DNA of 64,000 bases from Candidatus Brocadia sp. WS118. Lineage in GTDB: Bacteria > Planctomycetota > Brocadiia > Brocadiales > Brocadiaceae. Shown one piece after another: positions 34,479-44,536 of the stretch. Below the pieces are notes generated by a model. It saw only the letters and a list, made by a program, of their open reading frames with translations. It did not search any database and was not told the origin of the DNA. Each line of letters opens with the position of its first letter. Positions within the stretch are counted from its first letter, which is position 1. The DNA lies in assembly GCA_007618135.1 (NCBI GenBank), contig PHFX01000006.1, positions 1 through 64,000 on the forward strand, written 5' to 3'. Position numbers and translations under genes: made by a program.

Positions 34479-35279
34479 ATGTTTTATAGTTTCAGTATCT
34501 CTGTGCCTCTGCGGTCTATTATCCGCAGGAATCTCAGATTCTTCATATGTGTTCTCTGTGTAATCTGTGGTTTCAATTTTTTATCCCATACCATTTTTGC
34601 TATGGGTGAGGCCTCGAAAATTACCTTTGCCCAATTGGAATATTCGGGAGGGAACTGGAATCCCAGACCCAACGCAGGAAAGCGTCTTATGTGGGAGCTC
34701 ATCAAGCGAACCAGCGTTGAGGCGCGTATCGACACCGTAATTCTTCGGTCGGATGATGTCACTATCTTTGAATACCCGTTTCTCTATATGTCTGGAGATC
34801 AGGAATTCCCACCTCTTACCGAGAAAGAAATTGCTAATCTAAAATTATATCTGGAATTTGGCGGCACACTCTTGATTGACGACTGCATCGGAAAGAACGA
34901 TTTTGGGTTTGATGCTTCTGTCCGCCGGGAAATTAAACGGCTATTTCCCAATAAATCCCTGGAAAAGCTGCCTGCAAACCATACCCTTTTCAAGTCTTTT
35001 TATTTACTGAATCAGGCCTATGGCAGGATTATGGAAAAATCTTATCTGGAAGGTATAACGATAGAAAACCGAACGGCGATAGTTTATTCACAGAACGACC
35101 TGGGGGGCGCCTGGGCTAAAGACCCGCTTGGTACGTGGGAATACCAAGTAACTCCTGGTGGTGAAACACAAAGGTCTATGGCATTTCGTCTCGGAATAAA
35201 CATCATCATGTATGCACTAACCGGTGACTATAAGCAGGATCAGGTACACCTGCCCTTTATTCTGAAAAGGCAGATGTAA
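34479..35279 (+). CDS. DUF4159-domain exported protein
   Basis: A DUF4159 protein with a hydrophobic signal-like N terminus (FFICVLCVICGFNFLSHTIF). The domain is visible as KITFAQLEYSGGNWNPRPNA, FPFLYMSGD-like EYPFLYMSGDQEFPPLTEKE, LKLYLEFGGTLLIDDCIG and HLPFILKRQM at the end. DUF4159 folds like a class I glutamine amidotransferase-type domain and occurs widely in planctomycetes and Bacteroidetes near MoxR/DUF58 gene sets; no such genes are here. The frame is open from 34452, but 34479 has AAGAAGG eight bases upstream and is preferred. Function unknown. Confidence 0.8.
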   Translation: MFYSFSISVPLRSIIRRNLRFFICVLCVICGFNFLSHTIFAMGEASKITFAQLEYSGGNWNPRPNAGKRLMWELIKRTSVEARIDTVILRSDDVTIFEYPFLYMSGDQEFPPLTEKEIANLKLYLEFGGTLLIDDCIGKNDFGFDASVRREIKRLFPNKSLEKLPANHTLFKSFYLLNQAYGRIMEKSYLEGITIENRTAIVYSQNDLGGAWAKDPLGTWEYQVTPGGETQRSMAFRLGINIIMYALTGDYKQDQVHLPFILKRQM

Positions 35280-35439
35280 TGCTTCTTATAAAATCAAGTC
35301 TTCAGTAATTTTAATAGTGTAGTAGCAATTCATGAATTACTACTCCAGAGCTGTTTTGGAGTTCCTTATCGCCAGGAAAAGCTTACTGCCTGAAAATAAG
35401 TAAGACAACCCAACTTAGCAGGGTGACATTGAAAGTGAA

Positions 35440-36666
35440 TCACGAAACAGCCACCTTTTGTCTTGCCTTTTTGGTTGATACGGACTCAATTCCAATTTCT
35501 TCATCGGTAAGATAACAGGCAGGGTCGTGTTCCCACATGTCGCCATAATAAGCCTCTGCCCGTGCCCTGAAGTTGCCGCCACAAATAGAAAGCCATCTGC
35601 ATGGTGCACACCGCCCTTTGATATAAGGGTTTTTATTCTTCAGTTTAGCCATTAATTCATTCGAAGTATCTTCCCATATCTCGCTAAACTTTCTTTTCCT
35701 GATATTTCCAAATGAGTATTGTCTCCAGAACTGGTCTGCATGCACCTCTCCATCCCAACTTATACAGGCAAGTCCCTTACCCGAGCTATTTCCCTCGTTC
35801 ATCTGGAGGAGTTCAAATACCTCCTTTGCCCTCTTAGGGTCTTCCTTCAAGAGTCGTAAATACACATACGGGCCATCGGCATGATTATCTACGGTAAGCA
35901 CCTCTATTTTTCTGCCCTTATCGTGTGCCTCTTTCGTTTTATTCATAATAAGATCGACAACCTCTCGGGTTTCTTTGTGGGACAGGTCTTCTTCAATCAG
36001 ATTGGAACCTCTTCCTGAGTAAACCAGGTGATAGAAACACACCCGCGGGATACCTTCTTTTTCAATGAGTTTGAAGATGCCGGGAATATCATGAGCATTT
36101 CTTTTGTTAATGGTAAAACGCAGCCCAACCTTAATACCCACGGAAAGACAATTCCGGATTCCCGATAATGCGGCTTCAAATGCACCGGGAATGCCCCTGA
36201 AACGATCATTAGTTTCTTGGAGGCCGTCCAGACTTATACCCACGTAAGAAAGACCAAACTTTTTCAATTCGTTTGCTTTTTCCCGCGTAATCAAGGTGCC
36301 ATTGGTGCTAATTACCGCCCGTAACCCTTTCTCTTTTGCATATCCAATTAACTCAAGCAGATCTGGCCTCATAAGGGGTTCTCCGCCAGAAAACAGGATT
36401 ACCGGAGCACCATAGTCTGCAAGGTCATCTAACATTGCCTTTGCCTCACGGGTAGTCAATTCATTCGGATATTCAATATCTTTTGATTGGGAGTAGCAAT
36501 GGATACATTTCAGATTACAACGCTGCCCTACATTCCATACAACAACTGGCTTTTTGTCCTGAGAAAATTGCAATAAATGGGAGGGAAGTTTCTTGGACTC
36601 TCTTCCGTAGCGCAATGCATCTGATGGTTCTACCGTCCCGCAGTATAATTTTGATATGCCAATCAT
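35440..36666 (-). CDS. ahbC: Radical SAM/SPASM enzyme AhbC-like (12,18-didecarboxysiroheme deacetylase)
   Basis: Radical-SAM enzyme of the alternative haem pathway, in which siroheme is decarboxylated and then loses two acetate side chains. The start at 36666 (MIGISKLYCGTVEPSDALRY) is the conserved N terminus of AhbC/NirJ-type proteins and has AGGAGA upstream; the longer frame to 36756 has no family support. The radical-SAM motif is CNLKCIHCY, followed by SGGEPLMRPD and STNGT. The C-terminal SPASM-type Cys cluster is visible as GRCAPCRWLSICGGNFRARA with a further Cys in HDPACYL. NirJ of haem d1 synthesis is the main alternative. Confidence 0.85.
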   Translation of the reverse strand: MIGISKLYCGTVEPSDALRYGRESKKLPSHLLQFSQDKKPVVVWNVGQRCNLKCIHCYSQSKDIEYPNELTTREAKAMLDDLADYGAPVILFSGGEPLMRPDLLELIGYAKEKGLRAVISTNGTLITREKANELKKFGLSYVGISLDGLQETNDRFRGIPGAFEAALSGIRNCLSVGIKVGLRFTINKRNAHDIPGIFKLIEKEGIPRVCFYHLVYSGRGSNLIEEDLSHKETREVVDLIMNKTKEAHDKGRKIEVLTVDNHADGPYVYLRLLKEDPKRAKEVFELLQMNEGNSSGKGLACISWDGEVHADQFWRQYSFGNIRKRKFSEIWEDTSNELMAKLKNKNPYIKGRCAPCRWLSICGGNFRARAEAYYGDMWEHDPACYLTDEEIGIESVSTKKARQKVAVS

Positions 36667-36732
36667 ATGATAATCTCTCCTGTACAAAGTATATGGGCTA
36701 AAGTATAGTAAGCGCATAAGGAAAGTTGTCAA

Positions 36733-36793
36733 TGCGAGGGTGCCAGACCGGAGCAATCTCTATGGTGGGATTGCTTCGCTATCGCTCGCAATG
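36733..36793. repeat. Dispersed-type repeat, CGCTCGCAATGAC family
   Basis: Segment with GGGATTGCTTCGCTATCGCT followed by CGCAATGACC, containing partial inverted symmetry (GAGCAATC / GGATTGC). This wording recurs in many environmental genomes as an intergenic repeat. Only one copy is in this window, so the repeat call rests on recognition. Confidence 0.4.
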
Positions 36794-36940
36794 ACCAGCA
36801 CATGTCAACTTATTTAATACATTTACTATAGTATGTGGCTAACGGCCCCCCCACATACGATGAGTATTCGTTATAAAAACTAATTAAAATATTATACCTT
36901 ATAACAGTGATTAAGTAAAACCATTTTGTGAATGAAAAAA

Positions 36941-38080
36941 TCATTGCCCTATTGCATAAAGTTTCCAATCCACACAGCCGACATAAAGCATACCACTTGA
37001 ACCGATTGCCGGGGAAGAAAGTAGGGGATCGCCAATTTTTACGCTCCACTTGAGCGTTCCGTCAGTATTTATAGCATATACATTCCCATCCCATGAGCCG
37101 ATATAAATAGTACCATTTGCATCGATGACAGGGGATGCGGTAATAGATTTTTCAGTTTTGAATTTCCACTTCAAGGTACCATCTTTCGCTACTGCATATA
37201 AGTTGCCGTCTTGTGCACCTACATAAATCGTCTCATCCGCACCTACTGCCGGAGAAGAATGTGATCTGCTGCCCAGGTCAAATGCCCACTTTAATGTCCC
37301 GTCAAAATTTACGGAATAGAGTTTTCCGTTCATATCCACAATATAGACAACGGCATCACTAACGGCTGGCGTAGCATCTATTTTCGATTCCGTTTCCAGA
37401 CGCCACTTTAAACTGCCATCCTGGTTCAAGGCATGCAAACGCTTATCCCAGGAACCGATATAAATCGTGTTGTCCTTACCAATGGCAGGGGAGGAAAGCA
37501 TAATTGAGTCATCAGTTTTATAACTCCACAAGAGTTTTCCGTTTGCAGCAACTGCGTAAAGTTTTCCATCGTAAGAACTGCAATACACCGTTTCCTTCTC
37601 ACCAATAGCGGGAGATGAATGAATGGCGCCCGTGGTCTGGAACTTCCATTTTGTTTTTCCATCAGGATTGACCGCATACAGCCTCCCGCTTACAGAAGCA
37701 AAATAAACAACACCGTTTGCGCCAATTGCCGGAGAACCAAATATTTCATCACCACTCTTAAACGCCCACAAAACCTTTCCGTTGGAAGTTATCGATAACA
37801 AATTTCCATCCGTGCTGCCAATGTAAATAACTCCATCTGCGCCCACTACCGGTGACGACCATATTTCTCCTGCACTGGATATACTCCATGTAATATTATT
37901 TTCGGAAGGTCCGGCAAAAGGTACCCGTCCTGTCCTTTCTGAATTATATCGGAACATAGGGAAGGTATTCACCGTTTCCTGAGCATTGACGGAAGAATCG
38001 AGTAACGCACCGTATAGTATGACTACCAGCAGATAAAGGAGGGCGTTTGAAAGATATGGAAAACGACGTTTAAATTTCAT
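36941..38080 (-). CDS. Exported PQQ-type beta-propeller repeat protein
   Basis: A 379-residue exported protein (signal peptide LSNALLYLLVVILYGALL) built from beta-propeller blades of about 40 residues: each has a GxLYAVxxDGxxKWxF pattern, then SSPAIG. At least seven repeats are visible (for example AVNPDGKTKWKFQTTGAIHS). The blades are of the PQQ/BamB-like propeller type, but no PQQ- or quinone-enzyme catalytic domain is present, so a scaffold or substrate-binding role is more likely. It follows the LysM gene by 21 bases, and RBS GAGGAG is upstream. It lies at the end of the secDF-LysM cluster. Confidence 0.88.
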   Translation of the reverse strand: MKFKRRFPYLSNALLYLLVVILYGALLDSSVNAQETVNTFPMFRYNSERTGRVPFAGPSENNITWSISSAGEIWSSPVVGADGVIYIGSTDGNLLSITSNGKVLWAFKSGDEIFGSPAIGANGVVYFASVSGRLYAVNPDGKTKWKFQTTGAIHSSPAIGEKETVYCSSYDGKLYAVAANGKLLWSYKTDDSIMLSSPAIGKDNTIYIGSWDKRLHALNQDGSLKWRLETESKIDATPAVSDAVVYIVDMNGKLYSVNFDGTLKWAFDLGSRSHSSPAVGADETIYVGAQDGNLYAVAKDGTLKWKFKTEKSITASPVIDANGTIYIGSWDGNVYAINTDGTLKWSVKIGDPLLSSPAIGSSGMLYVGCVDWKLYAIGQ

Positions 38081-38101
38081 TATGTTTACTCCTCGAAAGC
38101 A

Positions 38102-38953
38102 TTAGATATCGGGAATGACAAGCTCTTGTCCAATCCTTAAGGCCTTTGTACCCTTAAGGACTCCTTTGTTTGCGTCAAATATTTTATTCCATTTTGCGCC
38201 ATCTTGATAATACTTAATTGCCAATGAGTAAAGTGAATCCCCTTGCATTACCGTGTGCTTTTTAACATCGGATTCGCCTGCTTCCACCTGAATTAACTGA
38301 GAGAGTGACGGGGTCGTTGTCTCTGCTTTTGTTTTTGTCTTCTGTAATACGCTTTTTTCTTCGGGGATAATAAGTTCCGTGCCAATTCTGAGACTGTTCC
38401 GATCATGAATTTTATTTTGATTCGCGGTGAAAATAACTAACCATTTCGATTCGTCACCATAATATTTTTTTGCTATTTTACGAAGACTGTCGTTCGATTT
38501 CACCTTGTATTTTGTAACTTGCGCAGCAGTATTTTTATTATCGTCAGAAGAAATGTCTTTCCAGTCATCAGGGTTTGATTCTGAAGAAAGCTTCTCATCA
38601 TGTCTGGCTATAGGTAATGGATCGGGTTCCTTTGATTTCCTCCATTCTACCTCAATGATTCTGTCGTCTTTTTGCGCTGGTTGTTCATCGGTTTTAGCAG
38701 TATCTGAAACGGACGATCCCTTTTCTTCGGGATGTTGCACTTGTGCCGTCATCCCTTGAAGAGACTCTTGAGATGCATTTTGTGGTTCTGGTGATAATTC
38801 GCTTATCTCTAATGCCTTATCCTGTGTTTGCTCTTCCATTTCCGGAATGGGAATGGCAGGTTCTTTAACCGTAGTTCTTGTGCTTAGAAAGACACCTATA
38901 ATTGCCATAATAATCACTCCTAAAGTTACACCAACTTGTACATCTCTCTTCAT
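38102..38953 (-). CDS. Membrane-anchored protein with two LysM domains
   Basis: A 283-residue protein with one N-terminal membrane segment (VGVTLGVIIMAIIGVFL), a long low-complexity charged linker, and two LysM domains, the first around KYKVKSNDSLRKIAKKYYGD and the second around KHTVMQGDSLYSLAIKYYQD, each ending in ALRIGQELVIP-type sequence. LysM domains bind peptidoglycan or related glycans, so the protein probably tethers the cell wall or periplasmic material to the inner membrane. It lies between secDF and the propeller gene on the minus strand. Confidence 0.88.
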   Translation of the reverse strand: MKRDVQVGVTLGVIIMAIIGVFLSTRTTVKEPAIPIPEMEEQTQDKALEISELSPEPQNASQESLQGMTAQVQHPEEKGSSVSDTAKTDEQPAQKDDRIIEVEWRKSKEPDPLPIARHDEKLSSESNPDDWKDISSDDNKNTAAQVTKYKVKSNDSLRKIAKKYYGDESKWLVIFTANQNKIHDRNSLRIGTELIIPEEKSVLQKTKTKAETTTPSLSQLIQVEAGESDVKKHTVMQGDSLYSLAIKYYQDGAKWNKIFDANKGVLKGTKALRIGQELVIPDI

Positions 38954-39121
38954 TGTTTTTTGTTCCTTTCGTAGGTTTTATAGGAATGAACAACAAAATG
39001 AAAACATCTTTTCAGCCTTTCATGCCCCTCGACGATTTTATACGTACCGTATTATTACAAAAAAAATTCTGCTCATGCTACCAGACACTATTCTGTAAAC
39101 AGATTTATTGATTATGACTCT

Positions 39122-42100
39122 TTATCCCTTTTTACTTGCTACCTCCTTTCCTTGAATCGGGTAATTTTGTCGTGGCAATACCTGGCTTGCAGGAGAAAGT
39201 CCCTTCCATTTAAGCAGCATAGGGCATGCAATAAATATCGTTGAATACGTACCTACAATAATTCCTACGAGCATAACAAAGGCAAATCCATGAATCTCTG
39301 GTCCACCCACGAAGAAGAGGGCACACAATACACCAATCGTAGTGACCCCTGTCAAAAGAGTCCGGCTCAATGTCTGGTTGATACTGTCGTTAACCAGTTG
39401 CGGCGTAAGCAAATTGCCCCGACCTGCCATATTTTCTCTAATCCTGTCAAATATAACGATCGTATCATTCAAGGAATAGCCCACTACGGTGAGAAATGCC
39501 GCTACCATGGCACTGTCAATCTTCATATTTCCAAACAAATGATCCGCTACTGCTACAGCGCCCAAGGTAATCAGGATATCATGAATAACTGCGATAATCG
39601 CTGAAGAACCGAATTTAAAGTCTCCAAACCGAAACCATACATAAAATATGGTTGCAATACAAGAAAAGATTACCGCAAGGATAGCACGGCCCTTCATTTC
39701 ACCGGCAACCGTAGCGCCAATACTTACGATCCGTTTAAGGGGCTGAGGCATTTCAAACGCACTTTGAATAGTCCTTTCTATCGTCTCAGTTTTTTGAGAA
39801 GGAAGATCAATCTTGACCGTTTGATATTCTTTTCCATCTTCCAAACCCTGTTCCAGAATGTCGCGGTATCCTGCAGAGGCAAGCACTTCTTCAATAACCT
39901 CTTTTTTCAAAGGTTTTGACAAGATCATGCGAACGTGTGCCGGATTTGCCTGGCCTGCCTTGTCATCGTTCGTTATCGCACTTCCGGAAACATCTTGAAG
40001 CCGTTCAAAAGAGACATCAACTTTTTCCTTATACAAGTTGTCTTTAAATCTCTTCATGACATCGGTTTTAATTTTCTCTTGAACTTTTCCTGCACTTAAA
40101 GGTTGCATATGAACTGTAAATACTTGCGCGGGCGAGTTCGTCGTTAAAACACTTTTTACGGCATTTCTGATGGGCTTAATTCCATGAAGTAGCGTCACAA
40201 AATTTCCCTTTCCGGTACTTTCTTTTAACTCTACCCGGATAGCTTCATACCCCAGGATAGCAATGCTTGGCACTGCAATGGTTCCCTTCAGCGTTTGTTT
40301 TATATCTTGTAAGTTTGTTCTCGGCCCTTCAATTCTCAGTTTGGTTGTCCGTGCGATTGCAGATTCTTTCGATTGACCCGTTACTGAAATATTACTAAAC
40401 CCCAGTTTGTTAAGCTCAATATTAAGAAGTGCAGGGTCTATAGATTCGCCGGCTTCCACATCCATAAAAGGCTTGGAAGCTTGTCCGCTTGCATCTTGTG
40501 TCAGCAAGGTTTCAACAACATCACCAATCACAATTTTAACGTCACGGAAGATTAGTTTCTCATTCAATCCATCGATAACCGCGCCGACTAATTGTGAGCG
40601 TTTTTTCGTATCTTCCAAACCTAAAATATTCACTACATACTCTTTGGATGATTGATTCACCGGCATTGTGGATATTATATCTTCCTCGCTGTAACCTGCT
40701 GTTTTTAAGCCTTTTTGGACAATCGCCTCCTCCGTTGGTTTTTTAAGCCTTAGATTAAAAACCAGCGGCTCAATAAAATCAATCCCCTCAAATAAATCCT
40801 TTTCATCCAAGACACTTTTGACATCTTCAGTTATTTTTTCTCTTACTTTTTCTTCTCCAAGCTCTTTTATTCTAATGCCAAATTCATTTGCCGTTGATGC
40901 AAACTGCGTCAAATTTTCTCCGGACCAGACGCTCTGTACCTCAGCTTCTTCATATCCGGTTTCAGCCAATGCGGATCTTATGAATCCAGGCGGTGTGGAA
41001 GTATTTAAGTGGAGATGCACAAGGGTTCCACCAGTAAAATCAATGTCATATTTTTTATTACCGCGGAGTGCAAAGATCGTCAGCCCACCAATGATACACG
41101 CACCTGAAACAGCAACCAGAATAAAACGGTAATTAATAAATTTAACATGGGGAATGCCGATGAGCTTAAACATGGAAAATTTTCTGATCCAGCTGAAATC
41201 CATGAATAAATCATATACAACTCTTGTCACAAAAACGGAGGTAAACAGGTTGATGATCAAACCCAGGATTAAAGTCCATGCGAATCCTTTTACAGGACCG
41301 GTACCCACTGCGGCAAGTATCACGCCCGTAATTAACGTAGTAATGTGGGAATCAAAAATCGCGGAAAATGCTTTTTCATATCCTGCCTTCACAGCTGTTC
41401 GCAAAGGCTTCCCTTTGGCCTTTTCTTCACGGATTCTTTCGAAAATCAACACGTTTGAATCAATACCCATACCGATCATGAGCACCAACCCTGCAATACC
41501 CGGAAGGGTCATGGTGGCATTCAGGAGCGCCATGGCTCCAACAATGAGAAAGATATTCAGTGCATTTGCACAATTGGCAATCCATCCGACGCCCAGATAA
41601 TAGATACCAATAAAAATTATGGCAAATGCACCACCAATCGCCCCCGCTATTAATCCTCTGTTGATGGAATCCCTTCCCAAACTTGGTCCGACCATGGTTT
41701 CCATTTCGAGTTCGAGATCTGCAGGGAGGCTTCCTGCACGCATAATGGCGATAAGCTCATTAACTTCGTCCTGGGTAAAATTTCCTTCAATGATGCCTTG
41801 TCCTGGTATGCGATCACGGATAACGGGAGCCGAATACAACGTACCATCCAGGATAATTGCCAGTGGTTTTCCGATGTTGCGTTCTGTTATCTGTCCGAAC
41901 TTGGACTTCCCTGTGGCGTCAAATTCAAACCCAACAACGGGGGTAATTCCTTTACGATCAGCATAGATTCTGGATAAATGCTCCCCGGAAATAGCAATTT
42001 TATTTTGCACCAGAAACCATTTACCAACTTCACCCTCTTCGCCTTTTTTCTTTCGTAACCATTGTTTATAAAAACCCGGGACTTGTTTTCCTTCCTCGGC

Positions 42101-42667
42101 ATCTTTAAATTCCGGGCTGTCACTGCTAGCCGCTAACCGAAATTCAAGCTTGCCAAGCCGCGTAATTCGATTTTTGAGCCCCTCTATTTCCGTTCGTGTC
42201 GCACCGGGAACCTGAATGAGTATCCTATAACTGCCATGTTCTTGTATTCGGTACTCGACAACCCCCTGCGGATCAATCCGCTTTTTCAATACTTCTATAA
42301 TTTCCCCGGTAATTCCAGGGCGCTTTTCCCTTTCATCCACTCTTACTTTATACAGCAGCTCTGAGCCGCCTTTGAGGTCCAATCCTAGTTTAATTTTGCC
42401 CTTTGATACGTGCTCGACTACCTTGTTACGGATATGTTTGCCGTCTTTATCCGTTTCTTCACTAACAATCGTTTCACGAACGACAGGGTTCGTTATGAAA
42501 AACCGTGTCCACGATCTTTCTATTGCTGTCCGTTCGGCTATCTTGCCATCAATCTCTTTAACGTGCTCCTTGATCAAAATCTTTTCTGATGGTGGATACA
42601 AAACCATAATACCGATAGCAATGACTACCGCAATAATAGGTATCCTCCATCGTAAGTTCTTCGTCAT
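39122..42667 (-). CDS. secDF: SecD-SecF fusion with greatly enlarged SecF periplasmic head
   Basis: Proton-driven accessory of the Sec translocon that completes protein export. SecD part: GLDLKGGSELLYKV (about residue 95), TM segments about 335-485 with MGIDSNVLIFERIREE. SecF part: first TM about 513-535, DIDFTGGTLVHLHL at 541-554, then TM segments about 993-1155 with SLNDTIVIFDRIREN. Between residues about 555 and 990 (39698-41005) lies a periplasmic region of roughly 435 residues with repeated alpha/beta stretches, against about 110 in typical SecF. Total length 1181 against 750-850 for most SecDF. It is next to yajC and downstream of tgt, the standard order tgt-yajC-secD-secF, here with secD and secF fused. 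Confidence 0.95.
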   Translation of the reverse strand: MTKNLRWRIPIIAVVIAIGIMVLYPPSEKILIKEHVKEIDGKIAERTAIERSWTRFFITNPVVRETIVSEETDKDGKHIRNKVVEHVSKGKIKLGLDLKGGSELLYKVRVDEREKRPGITGEIIEVLKKRIDPQGVVEYRIQEHGSYRILIQVPGATRTEIEGLKNRITRLGKLEFRLAASSDSPEFKDAEEGKQVPGFYKQWLRKKKGEEGEVGKWFLVQNKIAISGEHLSRIYADRKGITPVVGFEFDATGKSKFGQITERNIGKPLAIILDGTLYSAPVIRDRIPGQGIIEGNFTQDEVNELIAIMRAGSLPADLELEMETMVGPSLGRDSINRGLIAGAIGGAFAIIFIGIYYLGVGWIANCANALNIFLIVGAMALLNATMTLPGIAGLVLMIGMGIDSNVLIFERIREEKAKGKPLRTAVKAGYEKAFSAIFDSHITTLITGVILAAVGTGPVKGFAWTLILGLIINLFTSVFVTRVVYDLFMDFSWIRKFSMFKLIGIPHVKFINYRFILVAVSGACIIGGLTIFALRGNKKYDIDFTGGTLVHLHLNTSTPPGFIRSALAETGYEEAEVQSVWSGENLTQFASTANEFGIRIKELGEEKVREKITEDVKSVLDEKDLFEGIDFIEPLVFNLRLKKPTEEAIVQKGLKTAGYSEEDIISTMPVNQSSKEYVVNILGLEDTKKRSQLVGAVIDGLNEKLIFRDVKIVIGDVVETLLTQDASGQASKPFMDVEAGESIDPALLNIELNKLGFSNISVTGQSKESAIARTTKLRIEGPRTNLQDIKQTLKGTIAVPSIAILGYEAIRVELKESTGKGNFVTLLHGIKPIRNAVKSVLTTNSPAQVFTVHMQPLSAGKVQEKIKTDVMKRFKDNLYKEKVDVSFERLQDVSGSAITNDDKAGQANPAHVRMILSKPLKKEVIEEVLASAGYRDILEQGLEDGKEYQTVKIDLPSQKTETIERTIQSAFEMPQPLKRIVSIGATVAGEMKGRAILAVIFSCIATIFYVWFRFGDFKFGSSAIIAVIHDILITLGAVAVADHLFGNMKIDSAMVAAFLTVVGYSLNDTIVIFDRIRENMAGRGNLLTPQLVNDSINQTLSRTLLTGVTTIGVLCALFFVGGPEIHGFAFVMLVGIIVGTYSTIFIACPMLLKWKGLSPASQVLPRQNYPIQGKEVASKKG

Positions 42668-42739
42668 TTCTTTCTCCTCAACCGGCTCCCTTTCCGTTGT
42701 GTATGGTAAACTGTCAATTTCATAAATAGTGATGTATGC

Positions 42740-43108
42740 TTACTTCGTTTCTTTTCCTTGCAAAGACTCTTTTGCCTCTTCTGTGTCGTCGTCATGAGAA
42801 ACCTCTAATACCGTAACAATTGCACTCCTGTCAACCTTGATCTTTATATCTTTGGCATCGTCTATACGAAGAATAACCTCATGCTCTCTGACAGAGGTAA
42901 CAAGTCCATGGACTCCACCAGCGGTTACGACCCGATCGTTTTTTTTAATCCTGGACAACAATGCCTTCCGCTCTTTTTCCTTTCTTTTTTGCGGTCTCAG
43001 GATCAGAAAATACATTACAACAAACATAAGGATAAACGGAAGTACCATGGACAGCATTCCACCCGGCGATGACTGTTTTCCGGCTGCTTGCAATAGAAAA
43101 AACATCAT
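42740..43108 (-). CDS. yajC: Sec translocon auxiliary subunit YajC
   Basis: Single-span inner-membrane protein associated with SecDF. It is 122 residues long with the membrane segment MLSMVLPFILMFVVMYFLIL followed by the conserved RPQKRKEKE and ILRIDDAKDIKIKVDRSAI. The C-terminal tail (SHDDDTEEAKESLQ) is acidic. It lies 72 bases upstream of secDF on the same strand, with the tgt gene further upstream across the repeat-rich gap. Confidence 0.93.
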   Translation of the reverse strand: MMFFLLQAAGKQSSPGGMLSMVLPFILMFVVMYFLILRPQKRKEKERKALLSRIKKNDRVVTAGGVHGLVTSVREHEVILRIDDAKDIKIKVDRSAIVTVLEVSHDDDTEEAKESLQGKETK

Positions 43109-43412
43109 ATTCCTCCTACTCTTTATTAAAAAGTTTCATTCAAATAACTATTTCCCAATCTGTCTTATACCCCTCATGCTGATTAATTAGGCCTTCGGCG
43201 ACTTTCCCCCCTGTTTCCCCCCGTGAACGGGGGGATTATGGGGGGTAATTGAAATTCCTATACATTAAATTAGGTTGGGTTTTAAAAGACAAAAACCCAA
43301 CGACTTTTTTCTTTGAATTTATCTTTTGAGACGTAGCGCCGATCCCTTGTGGCCGGCCAATTGCTTGGGTTAAACCCCAGCGCTACAATTCACATCGAAA
43401 TTCCTTTACTAT
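43109..43412. other. Repeat-rich gap between tgt and yajC
   Basis: Holds copy C of the hairpin repeat (43185-43265), a separate hairpin GTTGGGTTTT / AAAACCCAAC at 43274-43301 followed by CTTTTTT on the plus strand, and a short inverted repeat GTAGCGC / GCGCTAC at 43333-43386 around a GGCCGGCC core. No gene. The GTTGGGTTTT hairpin could act as a terminator on the plus strand, but no plus-strand gene precedes it. Confidence 0.6.
43185..43265 (+). repeat. Dispersed GC-rich hairpin repeat, copy C
   Basis: Third copy of the element at 7753 and 19066, in the same orientation. It is intergenic between tgt and yajC and contains CCCCCCGTGAACGGGGGG. Confidence 0.85.
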
Positions 43413-44525
<1,113 letters not shown>

Positions 44526-44536
44526 TTACAGAGGCA

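Noticed and set aside
36667-36756. Longer AhbC start at 36756
   Set aside because: The extra 30 residues have no family support, and the ATG at 36666 has its own AGGAGA site and the conserved MIGISKLYCG beginning.
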